Shown: positions 43,474-52,346, numbered from the stretch's first letter. The stretch is DNA of 64,000 nucleotides from Arthrobacter sp. D5-1 (GCF_017357425.1 NZ_CP014571.1:3224001-3288000); one strand, 5' to 3'. A program made the numbers and translations. Notes: generated by a model from the letters alone, not told the origin.

Positions 43474-44007
43474 GTGACTGAAACCAAGGCCAGCATCCTC
43501 ATCCCCACAGCAGCGGCGCTCATAGGTGCACTGATAGGCGGCGGCTTTACAGCTTGTTCGGCCAATATCGCAGCGGACAGTCAACGAGACATGCAGCAGA
43601 CCCAATTCCAGCAGGAGCAGTCGCGTCTTCTACGTGAGAAGCGTGCCCCTTACTATGCGGCCTATGACGCTGCCGTTAACGGATTCGCGACTAAAATGCA
43701 GACACGATATGAGTGCGAGACAGTCAAAGCCCCCACTTGCAGGTACTCGTTAGAGGATGTCCAGTCGGCTCGATATGAATTACAGGGCGCCATCAATGAC
43801 ATTCACGTATACGGAAGCCAAAGCATGCGGGACGCCGTAGAACGGATCGCAAATACGATGCCGACTGCCCTTACAGGTCTGACTGGGTACGTCCAGGTAG
43901 GCCCGGTTGATGCAGAGCGTTTCCGGGACGAACTTACACGGGTCCGCTCTGCCATCTGCTTTGATGTGTCGCCAGATGTTAGTGGGTGCCCCGCGCCAAG
44001 CTCCTAG
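43474..44007 (+). CDS. Membrane-anchored protein of unknown function
   Basis: 177 aa from GTG 43474. One N-terminal transmembrane helix (about 8-28, ILIPTAAALIGALIGGGF) is followed by a helical coiled region (MQQTQFQQEQSRLLREKRAP) and a globular domain with three or four Cys. It has no lipobox in the right place. Its location on the opposite strand to its neighbours, between two terminators, marks it as an independent cargo gene. Confidence 0.65.
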   Translation: MTETKASILIPTAAALIGALIGGGFTACSANIAADSQRDMQQTQFQQEQSRLLREKRAPYYAAYDAAVNGFATKMQTRYECETVKAPTCRYSLEDVQSARYELQGAINDIHVYGSQSMRDAVERIANTMPTALTGLTGYVQVGPVDAERFRDELTRVRSAICFDVSPDVSGCPAPSS

Positions 44008-44165
44008 CCTGTGGCTGCACAGGTCGGGCGAGTTCACTGGTTGACGGGGAAGCTCCGAGCCTTCGGCATGTCCTGCGAGAAACGTTGCCCAGGCCACGTG
44101 ACGCGTCATATGTGAATACGCCTGCCTATAACAGCCCTCCGCAAATAGGGTTGCCGCCAAAAGAT

Positions 44166-44201
44166 AGAAGGGTCCGTTCCGCTGTGGGAACGGACCCTTC
44201 T
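44166..44201. terminator. Bidirectional terminator
   Basis: Perfect 15-bp arms AGAAGGGTCCGTTCC and complement, loop GCTGTG. Located between the cargo gene at 43474 and the convergent TAC operon. Confidence 0.88.
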
Positions 44202-44272
44202 GGGGTCTATCCGAGTAAGTCTATTTGATCGGACTAGTCGGTGGTTTGCTGCGGAGGTCTCAGCGAACGACT

Positions 44273-44719
44273 CTAATCGGCGCTCTGGCTCTCAGAGTCT
44301 CTCAGCCATAGGTCGTCAGGGACGGCCGGCAAGAACGTCGGGCGTAGACCCAGCCTCCCTGTCATCTCCGAGATGAACTGCCGGTGATATGGATAAGATA
44401 TCCGCGCGGCGGCCACGCGTAGCTCGTCATCAATATCTTGTAAATCGTCCGACTCCGAGACAGAGAAATTTACCTTATATGTGCATTTAAGAGTTACTGC
44501 TGCTTCATCATCGGAATCGAGAAGCTCCACAGTTGTACTGGTTAAACGAAGCAGTGGATAGCCTTCTGCGTTCGAGCCAGAAAATTGGAACCGCACGCGT
44601 TTGGTTCGTGGGAGATCGAACGTATTTGTCTCAACAGACATTTCATCGAGTAAGACGTTAGTAACTCGGTATTTCAGGTCATCGGGGTTCAGGGCTACGG
44701 ACAGCTCTTCACTTGACAT
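44273..44719 (-). CDS. SecB-like chaperone of a toxin-antitoxin-chaperone (TAC) module
   Basis: 148 aa, acidic. SecB features are visible: VTLKCTYKVNFSVSESDDL in the beta-sheet, then ISYPYHRQFISEMTGRLGLRPTFLPAVP, which corresponds to the conserved SecB stretch around LFPYAR...LTV/GGFPPL.LPPVN. Actinobacteria lack a general SecB, and solitary SecB-like proteins in them belong to TAC systems such as Rv1957 of M. tuberculosis. It would fold and protect the antitoxin. Its start overlaps the antitoxin stop by 11 bp. Confidence 0.82.
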   Translation of the reverse strand: MSSEELSVALNPDDLKYRVTNVLLDEMSVETNTFDLPRTKRVRFQFSGSNAEGYPLLRLTSTTVELLDSDDEAAVTLKCTYKVNFSVSESDDLQDIDDELRVAAARISYPYHRQFISEMTGRLGLRPTFLPAVPDDLWLRDSESQSAD

Positions 44720-45296
44720 GCGTTTCCTCCTTTCGGGAACCGGGAGCAGAGGGATTCAAAGGAGCATCCCAATTGACCTCATCCCAATCGATTTCCCACG
44801 TATCTAACGCTGGCCGACGGGTAACGGCATGGAGTCCGGTGGTTTCATAGAAAGCTTCGTTGTCTTCGACCGGCACCAGGAAATCGATCGTGGCCGTGCT
44901 CACTCCGCTACGCCCTCCACGCGTTACCGTTACCGTGTCGGTGTGCATCTTTTTGCCCCGCCTCCGATTCCTGCGAGTTTTAGGGTCCCGCAGTGGAGGC
45001 ACGGAGTCATCAGCGGGAACGACGAGAAGTTCAACACTGTAGCCGATAGCGCGCAGCATCTTCGCGAAGGTGGAAACTTGGACATTTCCATTCCCACTGA
45101 GGATTTGGGATACTCGACTTTCACCCACATTGAGTCGTTCTGCTAAGTCCTTTTGGGAAATTGAGCTTGCTTCCAGCGCGCGGTGAAGAACGGCCCTAAC
45201 TTGCATCGCCAAACGAGCAGCGGCGAGCCCTTGCTGCCCTACAGGCGTCGACTCTCGCTCCTGGATGAGCGTTTGCGAACTCTGGCTATTTGTCAT
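44709..45296 (-). CDS. XRE-family antitoxin with C-terminal extension (HigA-like)
   Basis: 195 aa. The HTH is at about residues 44-85 (SSISQKDLAERLNVGESRVSQILSGNGNVQVSTFAKMLRA). The last ~100 residues form an extension with an aromatic, acidic patch (EIDWDEVNWDAP), the position and character of a chaperone-addiction (ChAD) region. It probably represses its own operon and neutralises the toxin. It overlaps both neighbours by 11 bp. Confidence 0.82.
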   Translation of the reverse strand: MTNSQSSQTLIQERESTPVGQQGLAAARLAMQVRAVLHRALEASSISQKDLAERLNVGESRVSQILSGNGNVQVSTFAKMLRAIGYSVELLVVPADDSVPPLRDPKTRRNRRRGKKMHTDTVTVTRGGRSGVSTATIDFLVPVEDNEAFYETTGLHAVTRRPALDTWEIDWDEVNWDAPLNPSAPGSRKEETHVK

Positions 45297-45822
45297 GAAG
45301 CAGATCCTCCTGCCTAACTATTCTTGTGAACTTCTTGTCCGGCTCGCGGGTTTGATTTCCATCTTTGCCCCAAAAGCATGCGAGACGAATGTGTTCATCA
45401 AATATCGGTATTTCATCCCAGTCCGGGTTCTTTGACAGGCTGAATCGGCTCGTCTTAGCTACGTAGTGGCCCTTGCCGTCAGTGTCGTAGAAAGCTGCCC
45501 GAAGCCAGCTAGCACGAAACTCCCAGACCCCTTGCTCGAGTTGATTCAACTCGTGCAGGACAGCAGGCTCACCGTTTTGAGCAAAATATTCGCAAATTAC
45601 GAAGATCTCATCTATCAAATCAATCTGGTCAAGATCGGGAAGGGTCTTAGAGTGTCTATTCTCAAATTTGCCCTCCTTGAGCTCGTCCCAAGCTGTCGAA
45701 GAAGGTGACGTTACGCCGTCACTTCGCAGACCACACTCGATGACGTGCTCTGCGCCCTGAACGATCTTCCTTCGCACCACTTTACCCAATCGTAAACCCC
45801 CAAGGGAGAAACTAACAGTCAC
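45286..45822 (-). CDS. HigB/Gp49-like toxin of the TAC module
   Basis: Up to 178 aa from GTG 45822; GTG 45780 or 45777 gives a start closer to the family and leaves room for a CATAAT -10 box near 45830. The C-terminal half follows the HigB/RelE layout: helix AVLHELNQLEQGVWEFRA, strand LRAAFYDTDG, strand IRLACFWGKDGNQTRE, then a basic tail. HigB toxins cut mRNA on the ribosome. Similarity is weak by eye, so the toxin family is less certain than the operon type. It is the first gene of the operon. Confidence 0.68.
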   Translation of the reverse strand: MTVSFSLGGLRLGKVVRRKIVQGAEHVIECGLRSDGVTSPSSTAWDELKEGKFENRHSKTLPDLDQIDLIDEIFVICEYFAQNGEPAVLHELNQLEQGVWEFRASWLRAAFYDTDGKGHYVAKTSRFSLSKNPDWDEIPIFDEHIRLACFWGKDGNQTREPDKKFTRIVRQEDLLHDK

Positions 45823-45920
45823 GCTTATTATGCGCGAAGCAGGGACTGTAGTGCTTACGCCGCGCAGTCATCGCCCCGCAGATCGTCCCAGGGGCCACGA
45901 GCACGCCAAACAGCAGCGGA

Positions 45921-46205
45921 TTATGAAGCTGAGCCGGCGTCATCGGTTGACCACTTTACGAAGTCGTTCAAGCTGTCATCTGAGAGATTGGGCTCGTGCC
46001 CGTCCAAAGGGTCGCTGACGATCCCAATGGGGATACCAGGGCCCACCATGAGCCGAACGCGCTTGGGTTGCGTGCCTTCGAGGTCGAGAGTCACGTAACT
46101 GTAGCCACCAGCGTTCTGCATGGCTTGGATTGCGTTTGCCAGTTCATCGATCTTCACATTGTCCGGGATCGCTATATTTTGGCCCTGATAAATGATGTAC
46201 GCCAC
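45921..46205 (-). CDS. Small acidic protein, unknown
   Basis: 94 aa. N-terminal half is mixed alpha/beta (AYIIYQGQNIAIPDNVKIDE), the rest is acidic and Ser-rich. No family recognised. It lies ~100 bp upstream of the TAC operon and may share its promoter region. Confidence 0.6.
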   Translation of the reverse strand: MAYIIYQGQNIAIPDNVKIDELANAIQAMQNAGGYSYVTLDLEGTQPKRVRLMVGPGIPIGIVSDPLDGHEPNLSDDSLNDFVKWSTDDAGSAS

Positions 46206-46252
46206 GTTTGACTCCTTCGCTGCGCTTTTAATTGGTAGGTGTTCCGATTAGT

Positions 46253-46687
46253 ATGCGGAACATGAGGAAAAATTGGGGGCTCATCCTGCTCGTGGTTGTT
46301 GGGCTGCCAGGATGTTCAACTGCTGCTAGTGAGTCCGCGCCGGCAGTATCTGCCCCGGCTCCTAGCCAAACTTCATCCACTGCTGTGGCACCTCTGTTAG
46401 CTTCGCCTGCTCCAACCGTGACGCTCCCGCCTGAATACTCTGACGAGAGCGCCCGGTCGAAGTTTCTCGAAGGCGTAAAGAAGAACTGGCGCGGTGACGC
46501 TATGCCCACCGATGATGCATTAGTACAAAGGGGCGCTGAGTCCTGCGCACTGTTCGGTCAAGGCCTCACGATGGGCGAGATAGGTGAACGCGGTGGTTCC
46601 ACCGAAGTGGAGTGGGACAACGCGGGCGCTATCGCCGTGTACGCAAGCCGGACCTTTTGCACTGAGCACAACACAGACAACCTTTAG
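46253..46687 (+). CDS. DUF732-like lipoprotein
   Basis: 144 aa from ATG 46253. Lipobox VVGLPGC (Cys near residue 21), Ser/Ala/Pro-rich linker (about 25-65), then a small helical domain with two Cys (GAESCALFG and RTFCTEHN) spaced as in DUF732. Cell-surface lipoproteins on temperate elements often act in superinfection exclusion; that role is inference. It overlaps the convergent tail gene by four bases. Confidence 0.7.
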   Translation: MRNMRKNWGLILLVVVGLPGCSTAASESAPAVSAPAPSQTSSTAVAPLLASPAPTVTLPPEYSDESARSKFLEGVKKNWRGDAMPTDDALVQRGAESCALFGQGLTMGEIGERGGSTEVEWDNAGAIAVYASRTFCTEHNTDNL

Positions 46688-47460
46688 GGAATGATCTTCC
46701 TGAGGTTCCCGGATCCGTCCATGTAGACGTTCGGGGTGACTCCGGTCGTGGTCCCAGGGCTAGTGACTCTTAGTCCGCCTTGAACCTCCACAGCCCCTAT
46801 GAGGTCGATGGCAGCGGCCTGCAACCCTGCTTTGCCACTCCTGGTGAAGACAAACGAGTTCCCAGCGGGGCCAGTGAGCTGCGGACCCGACGCCGTGCCC
46901 GACAGATAACCGCCCGCGCTAAACTGCACGCTCCCGCCGAACAATCCGGGATCGATTGTCATACCGCCTGCCTTAACCTTGCCCGTGGTCACGTTCAGAT
47001 CATTCTTGAGCGTCGTCACACCCTCAACAGAAAGCGTGCTGGTGGTCTTCATCGGCCCGTTAACATTGAAGTCACCCGTAACAGTGGTGTCACCCGCAAC
47101 CGTTGTCGTGCCATTCAAGTCAGTCGGGCCAGTCTGCGTGAAATGACCGGCAGAAGTGATGTCACCAGTGATCGTGGTCGGCCCGTTGATATCCGTTGGC
47201 CCGTTCAGGTTCACGTCACCTGTCGCCGTGAACGTGCCCGTCATGTTGATGACCCCAGAAGCGTTCAGCGTCCCTGAGACGGTAGCGGAACCGCTCACTG
47301 ACAGCCCGCCATTTTCAATGGTGATCCCGCCGCCGCTATGCACGCGGATCCCACCGCGCCCCACGGCCATGTTGTTCTGATTCGAGGCAGCTTCCAAGGC
47401 TCGCAGGCGCCGCCACAGTTCGTCAAGGTTGCCCTGTGCCTGGTTATTGATTTTTCCCAT
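46684..47460 (-). CDS. Repetitive tail fibre/minor tail protein
   Basis: 258 aa. Short N-terminal coiled coil (LDELWRRLRALEAASNQ), then a long series of beta-helix-like repeats with the pattern T-x-T-G-D-V/T-x-N/T-G (TGDVNLNGPTDINGP, TGDITSAGHFTQTGP). The C-terminal knob is GNLRKIIP. This layout is that of actinophage fibre or base-plate proteins. It starts two bases after the tail protein gene ends, so both are co-transcribed. Confidence 0.75.
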   Translation of the reverse strand: MGKINNQAQGNLDELWRRLRALEAASNQNNMAVGRGGIRVHSGGGITIENGGLSVSGSATVSGTLNASGVINMTGTFTATGDVNLNGPTDINGPTTITGDITSAGHFTQTGPTDLNGTTTVAGDTTVTGDFNVNGPMKTTSTLSVEGVTTLKNDLNVTTGKVKAGGMTIDPGLFGGSVQFSAGGYLSGTASGPQLTGPAGNSFVFTRSGKAGLQAAAIDLIGAVEVQGGLRVTSPGTTTGVTPNVYMDGSGNLRKIIP

Positions 47461-47462
47461 GG

Positions 47463-48548
47463 CTAACCTCCAATCTGCTGGAACTGCAAGGTGATCCAGT
47501 CGCGGTCAAAGTCGAACTGGATGAGCCGCCAGTCATGCCAGCCAGCGGATAGGAAGCGCAGCCCGGAGGTCTTGAGATGTGCATTGCCGCCCAAAATAAA
47601 CTGCCCGATCTTCACATCGCCGCCTGCCGGGATCTTGAAACTGATCTGCTGCACCGGCTCGTTCGCCGCGTTGAGGGCGCCTGTCACACGTGATTGGAGC
47701 TGCGCCGCGTTAGATGTGCCTGAGAAGCTAGGAACACTTTCCAAGGCTGGTGCGGTCCCGGTGAATGAGTCGGCAGCCCGGACTAGGATGTCTTCCCCGG
47801 ACCCCTCACCCCTGCCGATTACCCGGTTAGTTACGTCTTCCGCCGTGGTGTCGAGTTTGAGCCCGTGAACTTCCATGTGAGTCGCTGTCGCGTCCCATTC
47901 CCACTCGCCCGAAGTCAACGAGCCGGAACGCATCACCCACCGGAACGACCCAGTGCCGCTGTCCCACTGCACATCAAAGTCGATGTCTGGTCCGCCGTCA
48001 GTGTCCATGAGTTCCTGCAAGGCATCGGCAACAGACTCAAACTTGTACCCGTAGTAAGTCCGTGAGTGAGGCCCCGCCACATCAGCGTTCATGATGAGCG
48101 GCAACGCGTACCGTGCCGCTGGTGTGCCGTTCATGCCGCGGGCAACCACCAGGTTCGCCAGAGTGGCTAGCGTCCTGTTGCTGTAAGTCATAGCCGGCGC
48201 GGACTGGGCGCCGTCGCCACGCACACTAAGCACGTGCCGGCGTTGCCACAGCCACCAAATGTCCTGATGGGTGACTGTCACGGTTTGCTCATCCTGGTCC
48301 TCTGCAACGCTTGTTATGAACCCGGCATAAACCGCGTTCCCATCCCACTCAGCAACAAGGATCCGCTCAAGCGGGGTAATGGATGCAGCCGTGACGACCT
48401 CAGCAACAGACGGATCACCGACCTTGAATGTTGCCGTGCCACCAGTGCCACCGTTGAGCCGGCGCCCACCCGTGAAGTTGAACGCAGGCAGCTCAATCTT
48501 GCCGCCCCACGTACCTGTACTAACGGAAAAATACCGCCATCCAGCCAT
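47463..48548 (-). CDS. Siphovirus minor tail (Gp37-like) protein
   Basis: 361 aa from ATG 48548 with GAGGA seven bases upstream. The N-terminal segment WRYFSVSTGTWGGKIELPAF and the motif ITSVAEDQDEQTVTVTHQDIWW match minor tail proteins of actinophages, which form the distal tail next to the fibre. It follows a terminator, so tail genes have their own promoter. Confidence 0.78.
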   Translation of the reverse strand: MAGWRYFSVSTGTWGGKIELPAFNFTGGRRLNGGTGGTATFKVGDPSVAEVVTAASITPLERILVAEWDGNAVYAGFITSVAEDQDEQTVTVTHQDIWWLWQRRHVLSVRGDGAQSAPAMTYSNRTLATLANLVVARGMNGTPAARYALPLIMNADVAGPHSRTYYGYKFESVADALQELMDTDGGPDIDFDVQWDSGTGSFRWVMRSGSLTSGEWEWDATATHMEVHGLKLDTTAEDVTNRVIGRGEGSGEDILVRAADSFTGTAPALESVPSFSGTSNAAQLQSRVTGALNAANEPVQQISFKIPAGGDVKIGQFILGGNAHLKTSGLRFLSAGWHDWRLIQFDFDRDWITLQFQQIGG

Positions 48549-48586
48549 TTGTGATTCCTCTATCTCATGATTTTGGGTACAAAAAA

Positions 48587-48603
48587 GCCCGCCATGAGCG
48601 GGC
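48587..48603 (-). terminator. Terminator before the tail genes
   Basis: GCCCGC/GCGGGC stem with a CATGA loop; on the minus strand it is followed by TTTTTT. It ends transcription of the terminase region. Confidence 0.85.
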
Positions 48604-48632
48604 AAACATAGGTACTGCTATTCAGTTTTGGA

Positions 48633-48887
48633 CTACCGTTGGTTGTGCTTCCCAAAGTCCCTAGGTCGGAAAGTTCCATCCAGAACCGCAGCCCATACTT
48701 CGACTTCTTCACCCCAGCCGTAATTGACGCCTTGGATCTTCACTCGTTTACAGACCCCGCCTTTGAACCAAGCTCGAGCAACCCCATGCGGAGTATCAAG
48801 GGATTGCTGAGTAACTCGATTCGGATCGGAATCAGCAGGCTTGACGGGGGCAATGGCGTTACGCCTCGCTAAGCGCCTACTGCTCAT
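48633..48887 (-). CDS. Small basic protein downstream of terminase small subunit
   Basis: 84 aa; start ATG 48887 overlaps the terminase small subunit stop by 11 bp, so it belonged to the same operon. Basic, with a beta-rich centre (ARAWFKGGVCKRVKIQGVNYGWGEE). In a complete phage the large terminase gene would be expected here; this is not it. Function unknown. Confidence 0.65.
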   Translation of the reverse strand: MSSRRLARRNAIAPVKPADSDPNRVTQQSLDTPHGVARAWFKGGVCKRVKIQGVNYGWGEEVEVWAAVLDGTFRPRDFGKHNQR

Positions 48888-49196
48888 GTCGGATCACCCA
48901 GCCAAGAGACAGCATTCCAGCAGGTGTCAGACCAAGTTGCCCGCCTAGATGACGCATCTCTTGAGCCTGCCAAGCACTAGCCCCACCCTCGTAGACCGCA
49001 CGGGCATGACACACGTAGGCAGCAACAGCAGGGATAAAACTGTCATCCCACTCATTCGCTTGCGTGTCAATGGCCAGTTGTTTCTGCCCATGGACGGCCA
49101 CTAAAAGTGCCCGCTGGTGGCCAGTAAAACTGCCCGGTGATGGCCAACAGATCTGCCCACTGATTGGTTCGGCGGGATTGGCCATCGTGGGGTTGA

Positions 49197-49985
49197 TCAG
49201 TTCAGTCGGGTTACTCCTTTCCCGGCGAGGGCCTGGGTGAGGCGGACGGAATCGCCGCTGGTCTGACAGACGTGGGCGTGGTGCAGCAGCCGGTCAACGG
49301 TGGCGGTTGCGAGGGTTTTGGGCATGAGCTCGTCGAATCCGGCGGGGTGGAGGTTGGAGCTGATCGCGATGGACCGTTTTTCGTAGGCTGCGTCCACGAC
49401 CCGGTAGAGACCTTCGGCGGCGTCCGTGGCCACCGGCAACAGGCCAATATCGTCAATGACCACGAGCTCCGCGCGGAGAATCCTGGCCACGGCCCGGGTG
49501 ACGCTGTCGTCGGTTCGGTGGGCGCGGATCAGGACGCCGAGGTCTTCGAGCCTGAACCAGGCGACCCGCATTCCGGCTTCAACGGCCTGCTGGCCGAGGG
49601 CTTCGAGGAAGAACGTCTTCCCGGTCCCGGAGGGCCCGCAGACGACGAGGTTTTCCCTGCGGGTGATCCATTCCAGGGTCCGGAGGGCCTGCTGGGTCGG
49701 GGCAGGGATGGAGGACGCTGCAGGGTCCCACGCCTCGAAGGTCTTCCCGGTCGGGAAGCCTGCTGCTTTGCGGCGGGAAGCGAGCATGGACCGGGCCCGA
49801 CCGGCGGCTTCCTCGGTGAAGAGTGCTTTGATGACCTCGGTTGGTTCCCACCGCTGGGCGCGGGCGGTCGCGATCAGGTCCGGTGCCAGTGCACGGGCGT
49901 GGGGCATTTTCAGGGACCGCATAAGGGCTTCCAGGTCCGCCGGCAACGGCGGAGCGGCGGTGTTGGCTGTGGTGACGGGGCTCAT
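49197..49985 (-). CDS. istB: IS21-like helper ATPase IstB
   Basis: 262 aa from ATG 49985, overlapping the istA stop (ATGA). DnaC-like AAA+ ATPase: Walker A CGPSGTGKTFF near residue 115, Walker B ELVVIDDIGLLP near residue 175. It activates target DNA and stimulates IstA. Confidence 0.93.
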   Translation of the reverse strand: MSPVTTANTAAPPLPADLEALMRSLKMPHARALAPDLIATARAQRWEPTEVIKALFTEEAAGRARSMLASRRKAAGFPTGKTFEAWDPAASSIPAPTQQALRTLEWITRRENLVVCGPSGTGKTFFLEALGQQAVEAGMRVAWFRLEDLGVLIRAHRTDDSVTRAVARILRAELVVIDDIGLLPVATDAAEGLYRVVDAAYEKRSIAISSNLHPAGFDELMPKTLATATVDRLLHHAHVCQTSGDSVRLTQALAGKGVTRLN

Positions 49986-51535
49986 CGGGCCTCCTCCGGC
50001 GTGATTTTGGTCGTGGTGTTGGTTGTGGTGTTCAGGGTCGGGTTGCCGATCGCGGCCCACGCGCCGGTTCCCTGAGTCAGGGAGGTGGCTTCGTTGGCCG
50101 CGTGGGTGGTCGTGCGGCGGATGTTGGCGTTCAGGATCGAGGCGAGGTCCTGGTGCGCGAACCGGCCATGTAGTGCGGCGTCGCCCAGGGCCCGGTCGAC
50201 CTGGTCGGTGCCGGCGATTTTGGCCAGCGTGACGGCTTCTGCCATTTTCACGTTGATCCGTGCGGTCCCGGCCGCGGCGGCCTCCATCAGCCAGGTCCTG
50301 GCGCCTTCGCCGATGGCCAGGAACGCTGCCTCGTCCGCGCTGCGGGCCCTGACCTCGTAATCGCCGGGGACCCTGGTCCGGGTTCCCGGGAAGTGTTCGT
50401 CGTTGATGGCGGGACTGCCGGGCCGGGCCCGATCATGGCGGGCGACTTCGACGGGCCCTGCAGTGCCGTGGTGGACGATGATGACCTGCTCGCCGGGCCC
50501 GGTCCCGTGGGTGCGGACGAACACCCGGGCTCCGAGCAGGTGGGCCGGGACGGAGTACTGGGCGTTTTCGAAGGTGACCATTGGGGTGTTCTCCGGAACC
50601 ATGCGGGCGAGTCCGAAGGCGACCGTGTGGGCGGTGTCCGGGATACGGTGCAGCCGCGGGGCTTCCTCGGCGAGCATGGCTGCGGGTTTGCGCCGCGTCG
50701 TCCGGTGCTCACGGTGATTGACCTCGTCCATGAACGCCGTGCAGGCGGCCTCGAGCTCGGCGAAGGTGGCGTATTCGTCGCGGAGGTTGGTGTCTTTGGG
50801 CACGAGGTCGGCCTTGGCGAGCTTCACGGACGCTTCCACCCCGCCTTTGGTGGCCGGGTCCGCGGGCTGGCAGGTCAGCACGGTCACCCCGTAGTGCCGG
50901 GCGAAGTCCAGGGTCTGCTGGTTCCGCACCGGGACCCCGGCAACGTGGGAGGTGGTCACGGTCTTCTCGTTGTCCGTGAGGACATAGGTCGGTGCTCCGC
51001 CGAGGATCCGGAAGCACCGGTCCAGGGCCGCGAACACGCTCGGCGCCGTCCTGTCCTTGAGCGGGATCACGATGCGGAAGCGTGAGAACGCCAGCCACGC
51101 CACGAACAGGATCGTCTTCACCCCGCCGATCCGTGGCCCGTCGCCGAAGTCGTACTGCAACCACATCCCAGGTTCAGTGATCCACGGCCGATGGACGCGG
51201 GTGTGGCCCAGCCGCCACGCGTCCTTGACCTGCGCAATCGCCCGGCGGGTGGAGCGCTCCGAACCCGCATAGCCCAGAGCGAGGAGCTTCTCGTGGGCCT
51301 TGTCAGCGCGGATCCGGCCCTTGGAGGCTTCCACCCATTCTTCGATCTTGGGCAGGAACGGGTCGGTGACCCGGCCCCGTGCCGTCGGTTCCCCGATCGG
51401 CCGGCCTGCGTCCCGGGCGGTCACGTGTTTGGCAACAGTGTGGTGCGAGCAGCCCGTGAGCTCCGCAGTGGCGCGCAACGATCCGGTCAGGTCGTAGGCA
51501 GCAAGAATTTCCATGATTTCTCCGTCAGACTTCAT
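49982..51535 (-). CDS. istA: IS21-like transposase IstA
   Basis: 517 aa from ATG 51535 with GAGG upstream; ATG 51580 would add 15 residues. N-terminal HTH (GSLRATAELTGCSHHTVAKHV), DDE core with Asp in LQYDFGDGP near residue 120, Asp in TYVLTDNEKT and Glu in KGGVEASVK, then a C-terminal domain. It appears intact. Confidence 0.93.
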   Translation of the reverse strand: MKSDGEIMEILAAYDLTGSLRATAELTGCSHHTVAKHVTARDAGRPIGEPTARGRVTDPFLPKIEEWVEASKGRIRADKAHEKLLALGYAGSERSTRRAIAQVKDAWRLGHTRVHRPWITEPGMWLQYDFGDGPRIGGVKTILFVAWLAFSRFRIVIPLKDRTAPSVFAALDRCFRILGGAPTYVLTDNEKTVTTSHVAGVPVRNQQTLDFARHYGVTVLTCQPADPATKGGVEASVKLAKADLVPKDTNLRDEYATFAELEAACTAFMDEVNHREHRTTRRKPAAMLAEEAPRLHRIPDTAHTVAFGLARMVPENTPMVTFENAQYSVPAHLLGARVFVRTHGTGPGEQVIIVHHGTAGPVEVARHDRARPGSPAINDEHFPGTRTRVPGDYEVRARSADEAAFLAIGEGARTWLMEAAAAGTARINVKMAEAVTLAKIAGTDQVDRALGDAALHGRFAHQDLASILNANIRRTTTHAANEATSLTQGTGAWAAIGNPTLNTTTNTTTKITPEEAR

Positions 51536-52022
51536 ACAGGGCCTCTTCCTGGTTCGCTTGGTGCGCTTAGACACCGTCATCAAACCCCAGGGAGAGGCTC
51601 CCACCGCTTAAGACGCGGTCGGTTCAGTAAGGAAGTGGGCAGATCTCATGGCCACCATCGGGCAGTTTTACTGGCCGTCAGTGGGCACTTTCGTGGCCGC
51701 CTATGGGCAGTTTTTCATGGCCGCTAACACTTGCGGTGATTTCCATAGATTTCGCCACAATTTGCGGTCTTCTGGGGACCAGGTTCCCGATTTTGGGAGC
51801 TGTGGCACAGGAAAGTCACAGCCGTCGGCAGGCAATTCGATGAGTCCAGAACGCGCGCCAGGACTGCGATGCCGGGAATTCGGTTTGGTTGGGTTAGGTT
51901 TCGGGCCAGGCACTCTGGCCTCCTTTCAGTTGGGTCTATCCGCTTGCCGCGCACCTTAAAGCCCTCACCGGCGGGTAGGAGCAGGGCACCCCTTAGGAGG
52001 GAGGGGGTGGGGTATGCGCCCT

Positions 52023-52346
52023 TTATTGGTGGGCTGCTTTGCCTGCTGCGCTTCTGTTGCAGCGTTGGTGTTCTGGGCCTCTGACTATGCTTCGGTCATG
52101 GTCGTCGTGCCCTAGGTCGAACGGTTCGCCGGGATGTATGGGTGTGAGGCAGCGCCAGCAGTTGACTTCGCCGGTAGCTACCATGCGTACCCACATCTTG
52201 CGTTCAGCCTGGAACTCCCTGCCGTACCCTCGCTCAGCTTTCGTTCCTCGTGCCTTGTCGGCTGCTCTTGCATGGGTAGTGCAGCGTGAGGCTGTGGTGA
52301 TTGCTGGGCATCCGGGTTGAGCGCATATCTTCTTGGCTCTGGCCAT
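52023..52346 (-). CDS. HNH endonuclease (packaging-associated)
   Basis: 107 aa. A zinc Cys set (CAQPGC, CWRC) and the HNH core (FDLGHDDHD ... PEHQRCNRSAAG) are complete. In many cos phages this HNH enzyme is encoded next to the terminase small subunit and is required for genome cutting by the terminase. It lies 109 bp upstream of that gene. Confidence 0.88.
   Translation of the reverse strand: MARAKKICAQPGCPAITTASRCTTHARAADKARGTKAERGYGREFQAERKMWVRMVATGEVNCWRCLTPIHPGEPFDLGHDDHDRSIVRGPEHQRCNRSAAGKAAHQ

Larger units (their letters stand above)
49075..51729 (-). mobile_element. IS21-family insertion sequence
   Basis: 2,655 bp. Ends begin TGT and end ACA; both ends carry the same three or four ~20-bp units of GGCCA and TGCCC boxes (for example GGCCAGTAAAACTGCCCG), giving ~80 bp of imperfect terminal inverted repeats, the usual IS21 end structure. 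The flanking 6-bp CTTGCG is duplicated at 49069-49074 and 51730-51735. It contains istA and istB on the minus strand. Confidence 0.92.
48877..51913 (-). pseudogene. Phage terminase small subunit (P27-like) split by IS21 element
   Basis: The 5' part is 51913 to 51730 (GTG start with AAAGGAGG upstream; MPGPKPNPTKPNSRH, then WSPEDRKLWRNLWKSPQ) and the 3' part is 49074 to 48877 (ANEWDDSFIPAVAAYVCHAR ... LGLTPAGMLSLGWVIRHEQ). Removing the IS and one copy of CTTGCG joins the halves in frame to give ~127 residues, with no other lesion. The restored protein has the actinophage P27-type layout: basic N-terminus, Lys/Trp-rich helix, and LGLTP near the C-terminus. It starts DNA packaging by binding cos or pac. 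Confidence 0.8.

Noticed and set aside
46780..47277. + strand frame over tail fibre gene
   Set aside because: Mirror of the repetitive fibre gene.
49272..51085. Long + strand frames over IS21
   Set aside because: Antisense to istA and istB.
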